Notes: generated by a model from the letters alone, not told the origin. A stretch of DNA of 5,811 bases from DAOPMC01 sp035392025 (GCA_035392025.1 DAOPMC010000042.1:1-5811); one strand, 5' to 3'. Shown: positions 1 through 5,774, numbered from the stretch's first letter. Program-made: numbers and translations.

Positions 1-21
1 AACCTGCATTCTTTAATTATT

Positions 22-49
22 ACTAAAAAGTTCAATTTAACTTTTCAAT
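22..49 (-). promoter_or_regulatory. Leader hairpin C, AT-rich
   Basis: On the minus strand AAAAGTT (39-45) pairs with AACTTTT (26-32) around a 6-base loop. The stem can extend outward by four pairs, two of them G-U, to 22-49. No useful U-tract follows the extended stem; the short stem has only UUUUU at 25-29, mostly inside the 3' arm. Its 5' arm could instead pair over five bases (AAAAG, 41-45) with the 3' arm of hairpin B (CTTTT, 55-59), so B and C have a mutually exclusive alternative. The function is uncertain. Confidence 0.3.
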
Positions 50-54
50 TGACC

Positions 55-87
55 AAAAGAGACTTTTTACGTAAATAAGCCTCTTTT
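55..87 (-). terminator. Leader hairpin B, possible attenuator/terminator
   Basis: On the minus strand AAAAGAG (81-87) pairs with CTCTTTT (55-61). The stem continues inward with a G-U pair, three Watson-Crick pairs, one A-A mismatch and two more pairs around a short loop. The 5' A-run and 3' U-run resemble AT-rich intrinsic terminators, although the U-run is only four bases and is followed by GG. The inner wobble is G-U on the minus strand but A-C on the plus strand, so the fold favours leftward transcripts. It is the best attenuator candidate, but the termination function is inferred. Confidence 0.4.
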
Positions 88-97
88 AGATAAGTAA

Positions 98-118
98 TAA
101 GATAACTTTGTTATCTTA
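98..118 (-). promoter_or_regulatory. Leader hairpin A overlapping the leader-peptide stop codon
   Basis: The minus strand shows a 9-bp perfect inverted repeat, TAAGATAAC / GTTATCTTA, with a 3-base loop. Its first three bases are the TAA stop of the poly-Trp frame. A ribosome paused on the Trp codons would cover the 5' arm (110-118) and prevent this hairpin; one that has terminated and left would allow it. No U-tract follows, so it is not itself a terminator. Part of its 5' arm (AGATAA) could also pair with a second TTATCT at 88-93, a weaker alternative fold. Confidence 0.5.
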
Positions 119-148
119 CCACCACCACCACCATTTTCTTCTTCCCAT
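116..148 (-). CDS. Poly-tryptophan leader peptide, MGRRKWWWWW (10 aa)
   Basis: This minute open reading frame reads ATG, GGA, two AGA, AAA, five consecutive TGG codons, then TAA. A perfect AGGAGG ribosome binding site at 159-164 lies 10 bases upstream of the ATG, and an extended -10 promoter lies about 35 bases upstream of that ATG, so it looks deliberately transcribed and translated. The Trp run directly precedes the stop, and three potential RNA hairpins follow (98-118, 55-87, 22-49). Known amino-acid attenuators such as trpL of E. coli, Rhizobium or Streptomyces have this layout: a short peptide with a run of the regulating amino acid, then alternative RNA structures. The inference is that ribosome pausing at Trp codons under low charged tRNA-Trp controls a gene left of position 1, perhaps for Trp synthesis, uptake or Trp-tRNA charging. 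A free-standing Arg/Trp-rich peptide with membrane activity is a less likely alternative. The regulated gene is outside the window. Confidence 0.72.
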   Translation of the reverse strand: MGRRKWWWWW

Positions 149-158
149 GGTTTTAATC

Positions 159-164
159 CCTCCT
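159..164 (-). promoter_or_regulatory. Shine-Dalgarno site of the poly-Trp leader peptide
   Basis: On the minus strand this reads AGGAGG within AAAGGAGGG, fully complementary to the 16S anti-Shine-Dalgarno core, 10 bases before the ATG at 146-148. It is as strong as the sites of the full-size genes here and is the main evidence that the 10-codon frame is translated. Confidence 0.8.
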
Positions 165-182
165 TTCTATTATTACAATTTA

Positions 183-212
183 ATTATATCATAATATTTA
201 TAATTTTATTAA
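183..212 (-). promoter_or_regulatory. Promoter of the leader transcript (extended -10)
   Basis: The minus strand carries TGATATAAT at 183-191, a perfect extended -10 (TG-N-TATAAT). A weak -35 candidate, TTAATA at 207-212, lies 18 bases upstream and overlaps the T-tract of the preceding terminator. Transcription would start near 176, giving a 5' leader of about 28 bases before the poly-Trp ATG. A good extended -10 can compensate for a poor -35. Confidence 0.7.
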
Positions 213-236
213 AAAAATAAGTGTATTGACACTTAT
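211..236 (-). terminator. Intrinsic terminator of the tad-yebC unit
   Basis: On the minus strand ATAAGTGT (229-236) pairs perfectly with ACACTTAT (217-224) around a CAAT loop, followed directly by a run of seven T (211-217, the first pairing in the stem). The yebC stop codon (233-235) lies in the 5' arm. The plus-strand reading has no matching T-run, so the terminator acts on leftward transcripts. It separates the pilus/yebC unit from the poly-Trp leader promoter, which starts immediately after it. Confidence 0.85.
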
Positions 237-952
237 ATTTCTAAATTATGATATACATCTTGCACATCATCTAAATCTTCTAAGGCCTCAATTAAGTTTA
301 TTACTTTAGTTTTATGTTCTTCATCTAACTTGACAGTATTTTGTGGAATAAATGTTACTTCACACATATCATAATCATATATTCCAAGGCTTTCTAAAGC
401 ATCTTTTACTTTGCTAAGCGAATTAGGCTCAGTATATATTTCATAACAATCATCATTTGATATAAAATCAATTGCACCATTGTCAATTGCTGTCATCATT
501 ACTTCTTCTTCATCAAATTTATTGTTAATGATAATTAATCCTTTTCTATCAAACATATAGCTGACACTACCATCACTGCCCAAATTACCACCACGTTTAG
601 TAAAAGTACTTCTGACGTCACTAGCTGTTCTATTTTTATTATCAGTAAGTGCATCTACCATGATAGCTACTCCTTCTGGTCCATATCCCTCATAGCGTAT
701 TGATTCATAGTTTAAAGATGCACTAGCACCAGTTGCTTTTTTTATAGCAGCATCCACTTTATCCTTTGGCATGTTGGCTGTTTTTGCTTTATCCATAACC
801 ATCCTAAGTGATGGATTATTTAGAGGATTAGGATCCCCTCCTTTAGCTGCAACATACAACTCTTTAGTTAACTTTTGAAATGTTTTTCCTCTTTCAGCAT
901 CAATCGCACCTTTTTTTCTTTTAATTGTTGCCCATTTTGAATGTCCACTCAT
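233..952 (-). CDS. yebC: YebC/PmpR/TACO1 family protein
   Basis: This 239-residue protein has the full length and signature of the family. It opens with MSGHSKWATIKRKKGAID (1-18), continues with conserved stretches such as KGGDPNPLNNPSLR and ANMPKD in the first 70 residues, has YEGYGPEGVAI near 87-97, and ends with the typical LEDLDDVQDVYHN. The GHSKW opening resembles the longer form typified by B. subtilis YrbC rather than the short MGRKW form (YeeI). The family was first described as DNA-binding regulators (PmpR); later work on bacterial members and mitochondrial TACO1 supports a ribosome-associated role relieving stalling at difficult sequences such as polyproline. The start is set by a perfect AGGAGG site at 959-964, six bases upstream, which overlaps the TadC stop codon. 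It lies 10 bases after tadC and is last before the terminator, so it is probably co-transcribed with the pilus genes. A link to pilus function is not shown. Confidence 0.95.
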   Translation of the reverse strand: MSGHSKWATIKRKKGAIDAERGKTFQKLTKELYVAAKGGDPNPLNNPSLRMVMDKAKTANMPKDKVDAAIKKATGASASLNYESIRYEGYGPEGVAIMVDALTDNKNRTASDVRSTFTKRGGNLGSDGSVSYMFDRKGLIIINNKFDEEEVMMTAIDNGAIDFISNDDCYEIYTEPNSLSKVKDALESLGIYDYDMCEVTFIPQNTVKLDEEHKTKVINLIEALEDLDDVQDVYHNLEI

Positions 953-962
953 AATTTCCCTC

Positions 963-1667
963 CTAAGATATTAATTTAATAAGAAGTGGTGCTAGTAAAA
1001 GTAGTAATAAAAGTGGAATATAAAATACTACTGATACTACACTAACTTTAATTGGTATTTTGGATATATAAGCTTTTGCCCTTAGAATCCTTTTCTCTCT
1101 TAAGTATTCTATCTGATTATGCATAGTGTCAACAATACTATTACCAAACATATTAGATTCCTTAATATTCAGTATAATATTATTTATAGTATCAGATGGA
1201 ATACGATGCTTCAAATCATCAAGAGACTCACCTAAGCTCTTCCCCAACATGACATCCTTTAATACTTGATTAAACTCTTCTGATAATTCGCCATCAACAT
1301 TATGAACTGTTACTTCGATTGAATTTCGAAGAGATCTGCCAGATTCAAGTGATAGTGACATAACTTCAAAAAAGTAACCCGCCTCTTTCTCCAAAATTAT
1401 TGTCCTTTTCTTTATTTTAGAATCAATAAATATTGGAAAAAATAGTACATAAAAAGCGAATGTCAAAATTGGTGCTATGAAATATCCAAAGTCAATAAAA
1501 TATAATACCACAAAAAATAAAACAATAGAAGATAAAAACCTAATATTTAATAAAAATATTGGATCATAATCACAATTAATACCAAGAAGTTCTATTTTTT
1601 GATTTATCTTATTGATAGTTTTAGCACTATAAATTTTTTTTGAAAGATCAATTTTTTTTCTTGCCAT
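963..1667 (-). CDS. tadC: TadC-like pilus assembly membrane platform protein
   Basis: This 234-residue membrane protein belongs to the type II secretion F (GspF/TadC) family. After a basic N-terminal tail, two hydrophobic segments lie near 43-58 and 61-82. A cytoplasmic four-helix T2SF domain spans about 95-200 and includes LSLESGRSLRNSIE (104-117), the DGELSEEF stretch and GKSLGESLDDLKHRIPSD. A final hydrophobic segment, very rich in Leu, is near 206-231. In Tad systems TadC pairs with TadB to form the inner-membrane platform on which the TadA ATPase acts. The start is supported by GGAGG at 1677-1681, nine bases upstream and inside the end of tadB; only one base separates the two genes, so translation is probably coupled. 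The stop is TAG, the only non-TAA stop in the window. The short length is normal for TadC. Confidence 0.9.
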   Translation of the reverse strand: MARKKIDLSKKIYSAKTINKINQKIELLGINCDYDPIFLLNIRFLSSIVLFFVVLYFIDFGYFIAPILTFAFYVLFFPIFIDSKIKKRTIILEKEAGYFFEVMSLSLESGRSLRNSIEVTVHNVDGELSEEFNQVLKDVMLGKSLGESLDDLKHRIPSDTINNIILNIKESNMFGNSIVDTMHNQIEYLREKRILRAKAYISKIPIKVSVVSVVFYIPLLLLLLLAPLLIKLIS

Positions 1668-1668
1668 A

Positions 1669-2673
1669 TTACCAATCCTCCATCTTCATTACTTTTTTTG
1701 CCACTAAGATATATATGACATATATTGCTACTATTGCAAATAAAACTAACATACCTATCTTAGTTGTTACTAAAGAACTAAAATATAATGGATTCATAAT
1801 AAATATTACAATAAATATTATAAATGGTATAACTACTAATAATTTAAATACTAACTCTGATAATGCTGTAATTGATTTTAATTCTTGTCTTAACTTTTTA
1901 CGGTCAAAGAAACTTCTTTCAATCGAAGAGAATACCTCAACTATATTGCCACCAGTTTTATTTAAGATTATTAAAGATGAAGTCATATACTTCACATCAT
2001 CTGTTGGAACTCTTTTTGCAAACCTATCAAATACTACTTCAAGTTCAAGTCCATACGTTAAATCAATATACATTTTTTTAAATTCTGTTGCAATAGGACC
2101 AGATAGTTCATTAGAAACAAGTTCAATTACTTGCATAGTGCTTCTTCCAGATTTTAAAGCATTACCCATAATTGTAACAGCTTTCAATAAATCTTCCTCT
2201 ATCTGTTTTTTCCTTCTTTTATTTCTAAAATATAAAAATACATCTGGGATAAAAAATCCAATTAAAAGTGATGTAATAAGTTGTAGAAAAGTAATACTTT
2301 CTGATCTTAACACATCAGATAAAATAGTAACTATGACCGCTATTACTGCTATAACTATCTTATTAGAAATATAGTCCATACTTTTTTCTTTTATTCGTAC
2401 AGATTTATCTACAAATACCTCATACTTTTCACTATACTTATCAAATATTTTAATTTTTAATAGCTTTTTAGATAAATTGCCTATCAGATTACTATAAATA
2501 TCCTCTACTTTATCAAAGAAAGATTTAGGTTTTTCAGTAACAGGATCAATAGTAAATTTTGATAATCTTTTTTCTTTTTTAGTTGATCTATTTAAAAAGA
2601 GTAGCCAGATAACCATAGCCACTAATGAAGCCATCAAAATATACTGCAATATTACGTTTATTTGATTACCCAT
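1669..2673 (-). CDS. tadB: TadB-like pilus assembly membrane platform protein
   Basis: This 334-residue T2SF-family protein is of normal TadB length. It has an N-terminal hydrophobic segment (about 8-27), a charged cytoplasmic stretch (30-100), two membrane segments (about 104-120 and 127-147), then the T2SF domain from about 158 to 270. That domain includes ALKSGRSTMQVIE (172-184), SNELSGPIATEF and LNKTGGNIVEVF (237-248). Two more hydrophobic segments lie near 275-294 and 305-325. It should form the membrane platform with TadC and couple to TadA. The start is supported by AAAGGAGA at 2681-2688, eight bases upstream of the ATG. It follows tadA by 17 bases and ends one base before tadC. It contains two of only three Trp residues encoded in the eight-gene unit. 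The assignment as TadB rests on order, length and the extra N-terminal region. Confidence 0.93.
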   Translation of the reverse strand: MGNQINVILQYILMASLVAMVIWLLFLNRSTKKEKRLSKFTIDPVTEKPKSFFDKVEDIYSNLIGNLSKKLLKIKIFDKYSEKYEVFVDKSVRIKEKSMDYISNKIVIAVIAVIVTILSDVLRSESITFLQLITSLLIGFFIPDVFLYFRNKRRKKQIEEDLLKAVTIMGNALKSGRSTMQVIELVSNELSGPIATEFKKMYIDLTYGLELEVVFDRFAKRVPTDDVKYMTSSLIILNKTGGNIVEVFSSIERSFFDRKKLRQELKSITALSELVFKLLVVIPFIIFIVIFIMNPLYFSSLVTTKIGMLVLFAIVAIYVIYILVAKKVMKMEDW

Positions 2674-2690
2674 ATACTACTCTCCTTTAT

Positions 2691-4028
2691 TTATTTTAAT
2701 TCTTCAAAAATATCATCAATTGATGTAATGCCCTTACTTTTAATTTTAGCATACACTTTTGGAATATATTTGTATAAAACGAATGCCCCATCAACTTCAC
2801 CAGCTGAAGTAAGACCTTTTTGATTGAATGCAAATATTTCTTTTAACTTTATTTGGTCTTCTTTAAAACCAACTACTTCTGAAATATTGGTTACTTTTCT
2901 TTTACCATCACTTAGTCTTTCAATATTAATGACAATATCTATTGCTTTTTCAATATATTCTCTTACTGCCATAACAGGTATTTCAATACCACTCATTAGA
3001 ACCATCGTTTCAAGACGATTTAAGGCATCTATAGGACCATTTGCATGAAGAGTGGTAAGACTACCATCATGACCAGTATTCATAGCCTGAAGCATATCAA
3101 AAGCCTCTTTACCACGAACTTCACCAATTATAATTCTATCTGGTCTCATACGAAGAGAATTAATAACTAAATCACGCATTGTGACTTCTCCCTCAGACTC
3201 ATAGTTCATATTTCTAGTCTCTAGTGTTATAACATGCTCTTGTCCAAGCTTTAACTCAGCAGCATCTTCAATCGTAATAATACGTTCATCACTAGCTATA
3301 AAATTAGATAATATATTTAAAAGAGTTGTTTTACCACTACCAGTACCACCACAAACTATAATATTTAGTTTAGCAAGGACACAAGCTTCTAAAAATCTTG
3401 CCATATATGGTGTCAATGTTCCATTTCTAATTAAGTCCTCAATATTACTTACACTATCTTTAAATTTCCTAATCGTTAAAACTGGTCCATTTAATGAAAG
3501 TGGTGGAATAATTGCATTAATCCTAGATCCATCTGGAAGTCTAGAATCAACCATCGGATTAGCAGCATCTATAGTTCTACCAAGAGGTTGAATCATTCTT
3601 TGAATAGTTCTAATTATATGTTCTTTGTTAATAAATGATATTGTCTCATCTTTAACCACTTTACCCTCAATTTCAACATATATGTCGCTAGGACCATTAA
3701 CCATTATTTCAGTAACGTTTTTATCCTCTAAAAGCTCAGTAATTGGCCCATAGCCATGAATTTCATTATCAATAAGATTAAATATATGGCTCCTCTCTAA
3801 ATTAGTTAGATCATATCCTTCTAGAGTCCTATCTATCTCATCATTAATATATTCATTTAGTAATTTATCCTCTGGAATATTATTATCAATTAAATTTTCA
3901 ATAATATTGTTTCTAAGAGTATCAAGAAGAGCTTTATCTTTAAAAATATTATAATCTGATACTATATTGATATTTTTATTATTTTTACTTTTAATATCAA
4001 AAGCTTCAGATAAACTTTTTTTTGTCAT
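2691..4028 (-). CDS. tadA: TadA/CpaF pilus assembly motor ATPase
   Basis: This 445-residue secretion ATPase of the VirB11/CpaF family powers Flp pilin assembly at the cytoplasmic face. The N-terminal domain (about 30-200) holds GYGPITELLEDKNVTEIMVN, the typical CpaF entry motif, and DSRLPDGSRI near 161-170. The catalytic domain has all expected motifs: Walker A GGTGSGKT (227-234), Asp box ITIEDAAEL (251-259), Walker B DRIIIGEVRG (297-306) with Glu303, and the His box TGHDGSLTTLHAN (318-330). The length is normal and no key residue is missing, so it should be active. The ATG is two bases after the tadZ stop, with GGAGG at 4036-4040 inside the last codons of tadZ, seven bases upstream, suggesting coupled translation. 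The downstream neighbours tadB and tadC are its usual membrane partners. Confidence 0.97.
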   Translation of the reverse strand: MTKKSLSEAFDIKSKNNKNINIVSDYNIFKDKALLDTLRNNIIENLIDNNIPEDKLLNEYINDEIDRTLEGYDLTNLERSHIFNLIDNEIHGYGPITELLEDKNVTEIMVNGPSDIYVEIEGKVVKDETISFINKEHIIRTIQRMIQPLGRTIDAANPMVDSRLPDGSRINAIIPPLSLNGPVLTIRKFKDSVSNIEDLIRNGTLTPYMARFLEACVLAKLNIIVCGGTGSGKTTLLNILSNFIASDERIITIEDAAELKLGQEHVITLETRNMNYESEGEVTMRDLVINSLRMRPDRIIIGEVRGKEAFDMLQAMNTGHDGSLTTLHANGPIDALNRLETMVLMSGIEIPVMAVREYIEKAIDIVINIERLSDGKRKVTNISEVVGFKEDQIKLKEIFAFNQKGLTSAGEVDGAFVLYKYIPKVYAKIKSKGITSIDDIFEELK

Positions 4029-4030
4029 AA

Positions 4031-4798
4031 TTATTCCTCCTTGCTTTCATTTAAAAGAGTTACTGCCATATCTTTTAATTTATCAAAGTCTTTCTTACTC
4101 TTAAAATGAACTTCTTTATTTAATAAAATTATTTTACCATCCATAATTAGACTATCAATATCTTTAATGTACATGCTTTTAGACAATGTAAAATCAATAT
4201 TATGTTTAATAATATTTCTAATGTCAAAATGTGAAAAATAGTTTTTTTCAAAATCTCTTGATTCATTTAAAAGAGTGTAAAAATTTTTAAGATTTGTATC
4301 TTTTACAATAGACATAAATGTGGTTGTATTTTTAATATCAAGTGGATCGTTTGTAAACATGTATAAAATACTATCACTATTATCAAGTGTAATAATATTA
4401 TTTTCAGATAAAATATGATTAGTATCAATTAAAATTACATCAAATCTTGATGATACTGTATTAAAAATTATATTTAAGTATTTAGACTCTATTTTGTTAG
4501 CCTGTCTTGGATCTTTAGGTGCTGCCAAAACAGAAATATTTTCATTATATTGATAAAGATAATTATTTATATCTTGATATCTATTATTATTTAAATCATC
4601 AACTAAATTATAGATTGTTTTCTCACAGGTAGAATTTATATATGCTGCAACTCCTCCACCATATAGATCTAAGTCTATCACTAAAACTTTATATCCTAAA
4701 AGGTGATACATAGCTGTCAAATTAAGAGTAGTTATCGTTTTCCCTACTCCACCTTTAGTTGATGTAACTGTAATAATTTTCCCCTTAGTTATCTTCAT
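4031..4798 (-). CDS. tadZ: TadZ/CpaE-like ParA-family ATPase
   Basis: This 255-residue P-loop ATPase of the ParA/MinD superfamily has a deviant Walker A, TKGGVGKT (14-21), with the signature Lys15. It also has a Walker A' region VLVIDLDLYGGG (38-49), a Walker B VILIDT (121-126), and DPRQANK near 96-102. In Tad loci, TadZ/CpaE localises the pilus machine, often to the pole, and is placed directly before tadA as here. Unlike Caulobacter CpaE and classical TadZ, it starts straight at the ATPase domain and lacks the N-terminal receiver-like domain. After about residue 150 the sequence is rich in Asn, Asp, Lys and Ile and hard to match by eye. The start is supported by AGAGGG at 4804-4809, five bases upstream and overlapping the stop codon of the preceding gene. 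The ParA-family call is firm; the TadZ role comes from context. Confidence 0.88.
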   Translation of the reverse strand: MKITKGKIITVTSTKGGVGKTITTLNLTAMYHLLGYKVLVIDLDLYGGGVAAYINSTCEKTIYNLVDDLNNNRYQDINNYLYQYNENISVLAAPKDPRQANKIESKYLNIIFNTVSSRFDVILIDTNHILSENNIITLDNSDSILYMFTNDPLDIKNTTTFMSIVKDTNLKNFYTLLNESRDFEKNYFSHFDIRNIIKHNIDFTLSKSMYIKDIDSLIMDGKIILLNKEVHFKSKKDFDKLKDMAVTLLNESKEE

Positions 4799-4808
4799 AC
4801 TATCCCTC

Positions 4809-5144
4809 TTAATTCTTTATTGTAACACTAGAATTTATTTCATAATCTTCGTAACCGACTAGCTTGCCAAAGATACTATCAATATGTTTCTGTAAACTAA
4901 TTATAATTCCATTATTTATATCACATTTGATAATATTTATATCATCATCATTTCTGATAATCAGCTCTTTTATCTCTTCTTCTTGCAATCCATCTTCGTA
5001 TGCATCAACTGCTATATCTCTGATATCATCAAGCTTATTTTTTTCTATCAATATGTATCCTGAATCTATCATATATGCTCCCATCATGATAAATAAAGGC
5101 AATAAAATTACAAATAATATCAGTGTTTGCCCTTTATTATTCAT
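4809..5144 (-). CDS. TadE/TadG-like pseudopilin, short
   Basis: This 111-residue protein has a class III-type signal region: MNNKG, then QTLILFVILLPLFIMMGAYM, with the likely prepilin cleavage after Gly5 and one hydrophobic helix (about 8-27). It is followed by IDSGYILIEKNKLDDIRD. The GQ...F...LP...D pattern matches the N-terminal domain of TadE/TadG-like Flp-assembly proteins. The residue five after the cleavage site is Leu10, where pilins and most TadE proteins have Glu. The remainder (about 40-111) is an acidic external or cytoplasmic-exposed domain with a single Cys, much shorter than full TadG proteins with von Willebrand domains. Its ATG overlaps the end of the preceding gene by eight bases, with AAGGG at 5154-5158 nine bases upstream, implying coupled translation. 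It is probably a minor pseudopilin; TadF is an alternative name. Confidence 0.75.
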   Translation of the reverse strand: MNNKGQTLILFVILLPLFIMMGAYMIDSGYILIEKNKLDDIRDIAVDAYEDGLQEEEIKELIIRNDDDINIIKCDINNGIIISLQKHIDSIFGKLVGYEDYEINSSVTIKN

Positions 5145-5478
5145 AGACGAATACCCTTGCTGCTCTTATTTCATATGGATTAGAAAATATAGCACTAGAA
5201 AATGGTGTAAGTAAATCAACATTCTGACTTATTATAATTGTTGTATATTTAGAATCTTTATCAATTGTATATAATAAATCATTATCTTTAATAATCTCAC
5301 TATTATTTAAATTGCCTTTTAATTTATATTCATCAACTACATCATTAGCAATACTTTCAAGATGGTTCTTACTATATAGAACACGACTATAATCAATAAT
5401 ACAAAAGATTATCATTAGGGCAACAGGTAAAATCAAGACAAACTCTATCAAAGCTTGTCCTTTTTTATTTGTTCTCAT
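5137..5478 (-). CDS. tadE: TadE-like pseudopilin
   Basis: This 113-residue protein has a basic leader MRTNKKG, then QALIEFVLILPVALMIIFCI, the characteristic TadE motif. The predicted prepilin peptidase cut is after Gly7, with Glu12 at +5 and Phe13 at +6. One hydrophobic helix (about 9-28) is followed by DYSRVLYSKNHLESIANDVVDEY, typical of the family, and a soluble C-terminal part to 113. TadE proteins are minor pseudopilins processed by the same peptidase as Flp and needed for pilus assembly. No good ribosome binding site lies at standard spacing before the ATG: the closest is AAGG about 16 bases upstream. Because the start overlaps the end of the pilin gene by 14 bases, translation probably depends on ribosomes finishing flp. 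Length is close to the shorter family members. Confidence 0.85.
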   Translation of the reverse strand: MRTNKKGQALIEFVLILPVALMIIFCIIDYSRVLYSKNHLESIANDVVDEYKLKGNLNNSEIIKDNDLLYTIDKDSKYTTIIISQNVDLLTPFSSAIFSNPYEIRAARVFVYE

Positions 5479-5677
5479 CTTTTGTTTTACAGTAGCCTTC
5501 CCCAGGTTTGTCTCCCTTTACATATTCTTCATCAACAAGTGAACATGTTGATTTAGTAATAGAATCCGATAAATAACCACCCAAAGTACTAACTAATCCT
5601 ATTGCAACAACTGATATAAGTGCAATAATTAAAACATATTCAACAAATGCTTGCCCAAAGTTATTTAACTTTTTCAT
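5465..5677 (-). CDS. flp: Flp-type prepilin
   Basis: This 70-residue prepilin has a short basic leader, MKKLNNFG, then QAFVEYVLIIALISVVAIGL. Cleavage is predicted between Gly8 and Gln9, leaving Glu13 and Tyr14 at the +5/+6 positions of the Flp motif (G/XXXXEY). A single hydrophobic helix runs to about residue 34 and forms the fibre core. The tail (35-70) is polar and holds two Cys, 45 and 63, which could form a disulfide-closed loop. It is the first gene of the unit, and the only major-pilin candidate here. AGGTGA at 5682-5687 lies four bases before the ATG, and a promoter begins about 25 bases upstream. The mature protein would be about 62 residues, within the usual Flp size range. Confidence 0.9.
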   Translation of the reverse strand: MKKLNNFGQAFVEYVLIIALISVVAIGLVSTLGGYLSDSITKSTCSLVDEEYVKGDKPGEGYCKTKDENK

Positions 5678-5700
5678 ATAGTCACCTATTTTCTATACTA

Positions 5701-5729
5701 ATTTTATAATTTTTATATAAAAAAGTCAA
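5701..5729 (-). promoter_or_regulatory. Promoter of the flp-tad-yebC unit
   Basis: On the minus strand TTGACT (5724-5729) and TAAAAT (5701-5706) are separated by 17 bases, each matching five of six consensus positions for a housekeeping sigma factor. Transcription would start near 5694, leaving a short leader of about 17 bases that includes the flp ribosome binding site. No further strong promoter is evident between the tightly spaced downstream genes. Confidence 0.65.
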
Positions 5730-5747
5730 CAAGAACAAAATAAAAGA

Positions 5748-5774
5748 TATCATAACTATGTTTATCTTATGATA
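5748..5774. repeat. Inverted repeat upstream of the pilus promoter
   Basis: TATCATAA (5748-5755) and TTATGATA (5767-5774) are perfect 8-bp inverted arms around an 11-base spacer. The right arm overlaps the first copy of the direct repeat. It may be an operator for a dimeric regulator about 20 bases upstream of the -35 element, or a by-product of the AT-rich sequence. The region 5730-5811 has no gene. Confidence 0.35.

Noticed and set aside
1..9. Possible ATG start of the downstream gene (ATG at 7-9, minus strand, reading M-Q-V off the edge)
   Set aside because: No ribosome binding site precedes it and only three codons are visible, so it cannot be supported as a gene start.
116..150. CAC/ACC triplet run next to CCATGG, resembling a His-tag or cloning-vector junction or a microsatellite
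   Set aside because: On the plus strand no frame with a start and ribosome binding site uses it, and the flanks are native AT-rich sequence. On the minus strand it is a well-formed SD-ATG-Trp-stop leader.
1..176. T-box riboswitch for Trp
   Set aside because: I see no specifier-loop architecture or the conserved T-box antiterminator sequence; the translated Trp run explains the region better. A T-box beyond position 1 cannot be excluded.
1640..2374. Long plus-strand open frame (244 codons)
   Set aside because: It lies wholly antisense to tadB and the start of tadC, whose family motifs are clear. Its composition is that of a reverse-complement shadow and it has no convincing ribosome binding site.
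1872..3048. Short plus-strand frames at 1872-2081 and 2824-3048
   Set aside because: Both are antisense to conserved coding regions of tadB and tadA and show no family features.
4864..5214. Plus-strand open frame opposite the pseudopilin genes
   Set aside because: The Ser/Ile-rich translation is what the reverse strand of Asp/Asn-rich coding sequence gives; the minus-strand genes have signal motifs and overlaps typical of a real operon.
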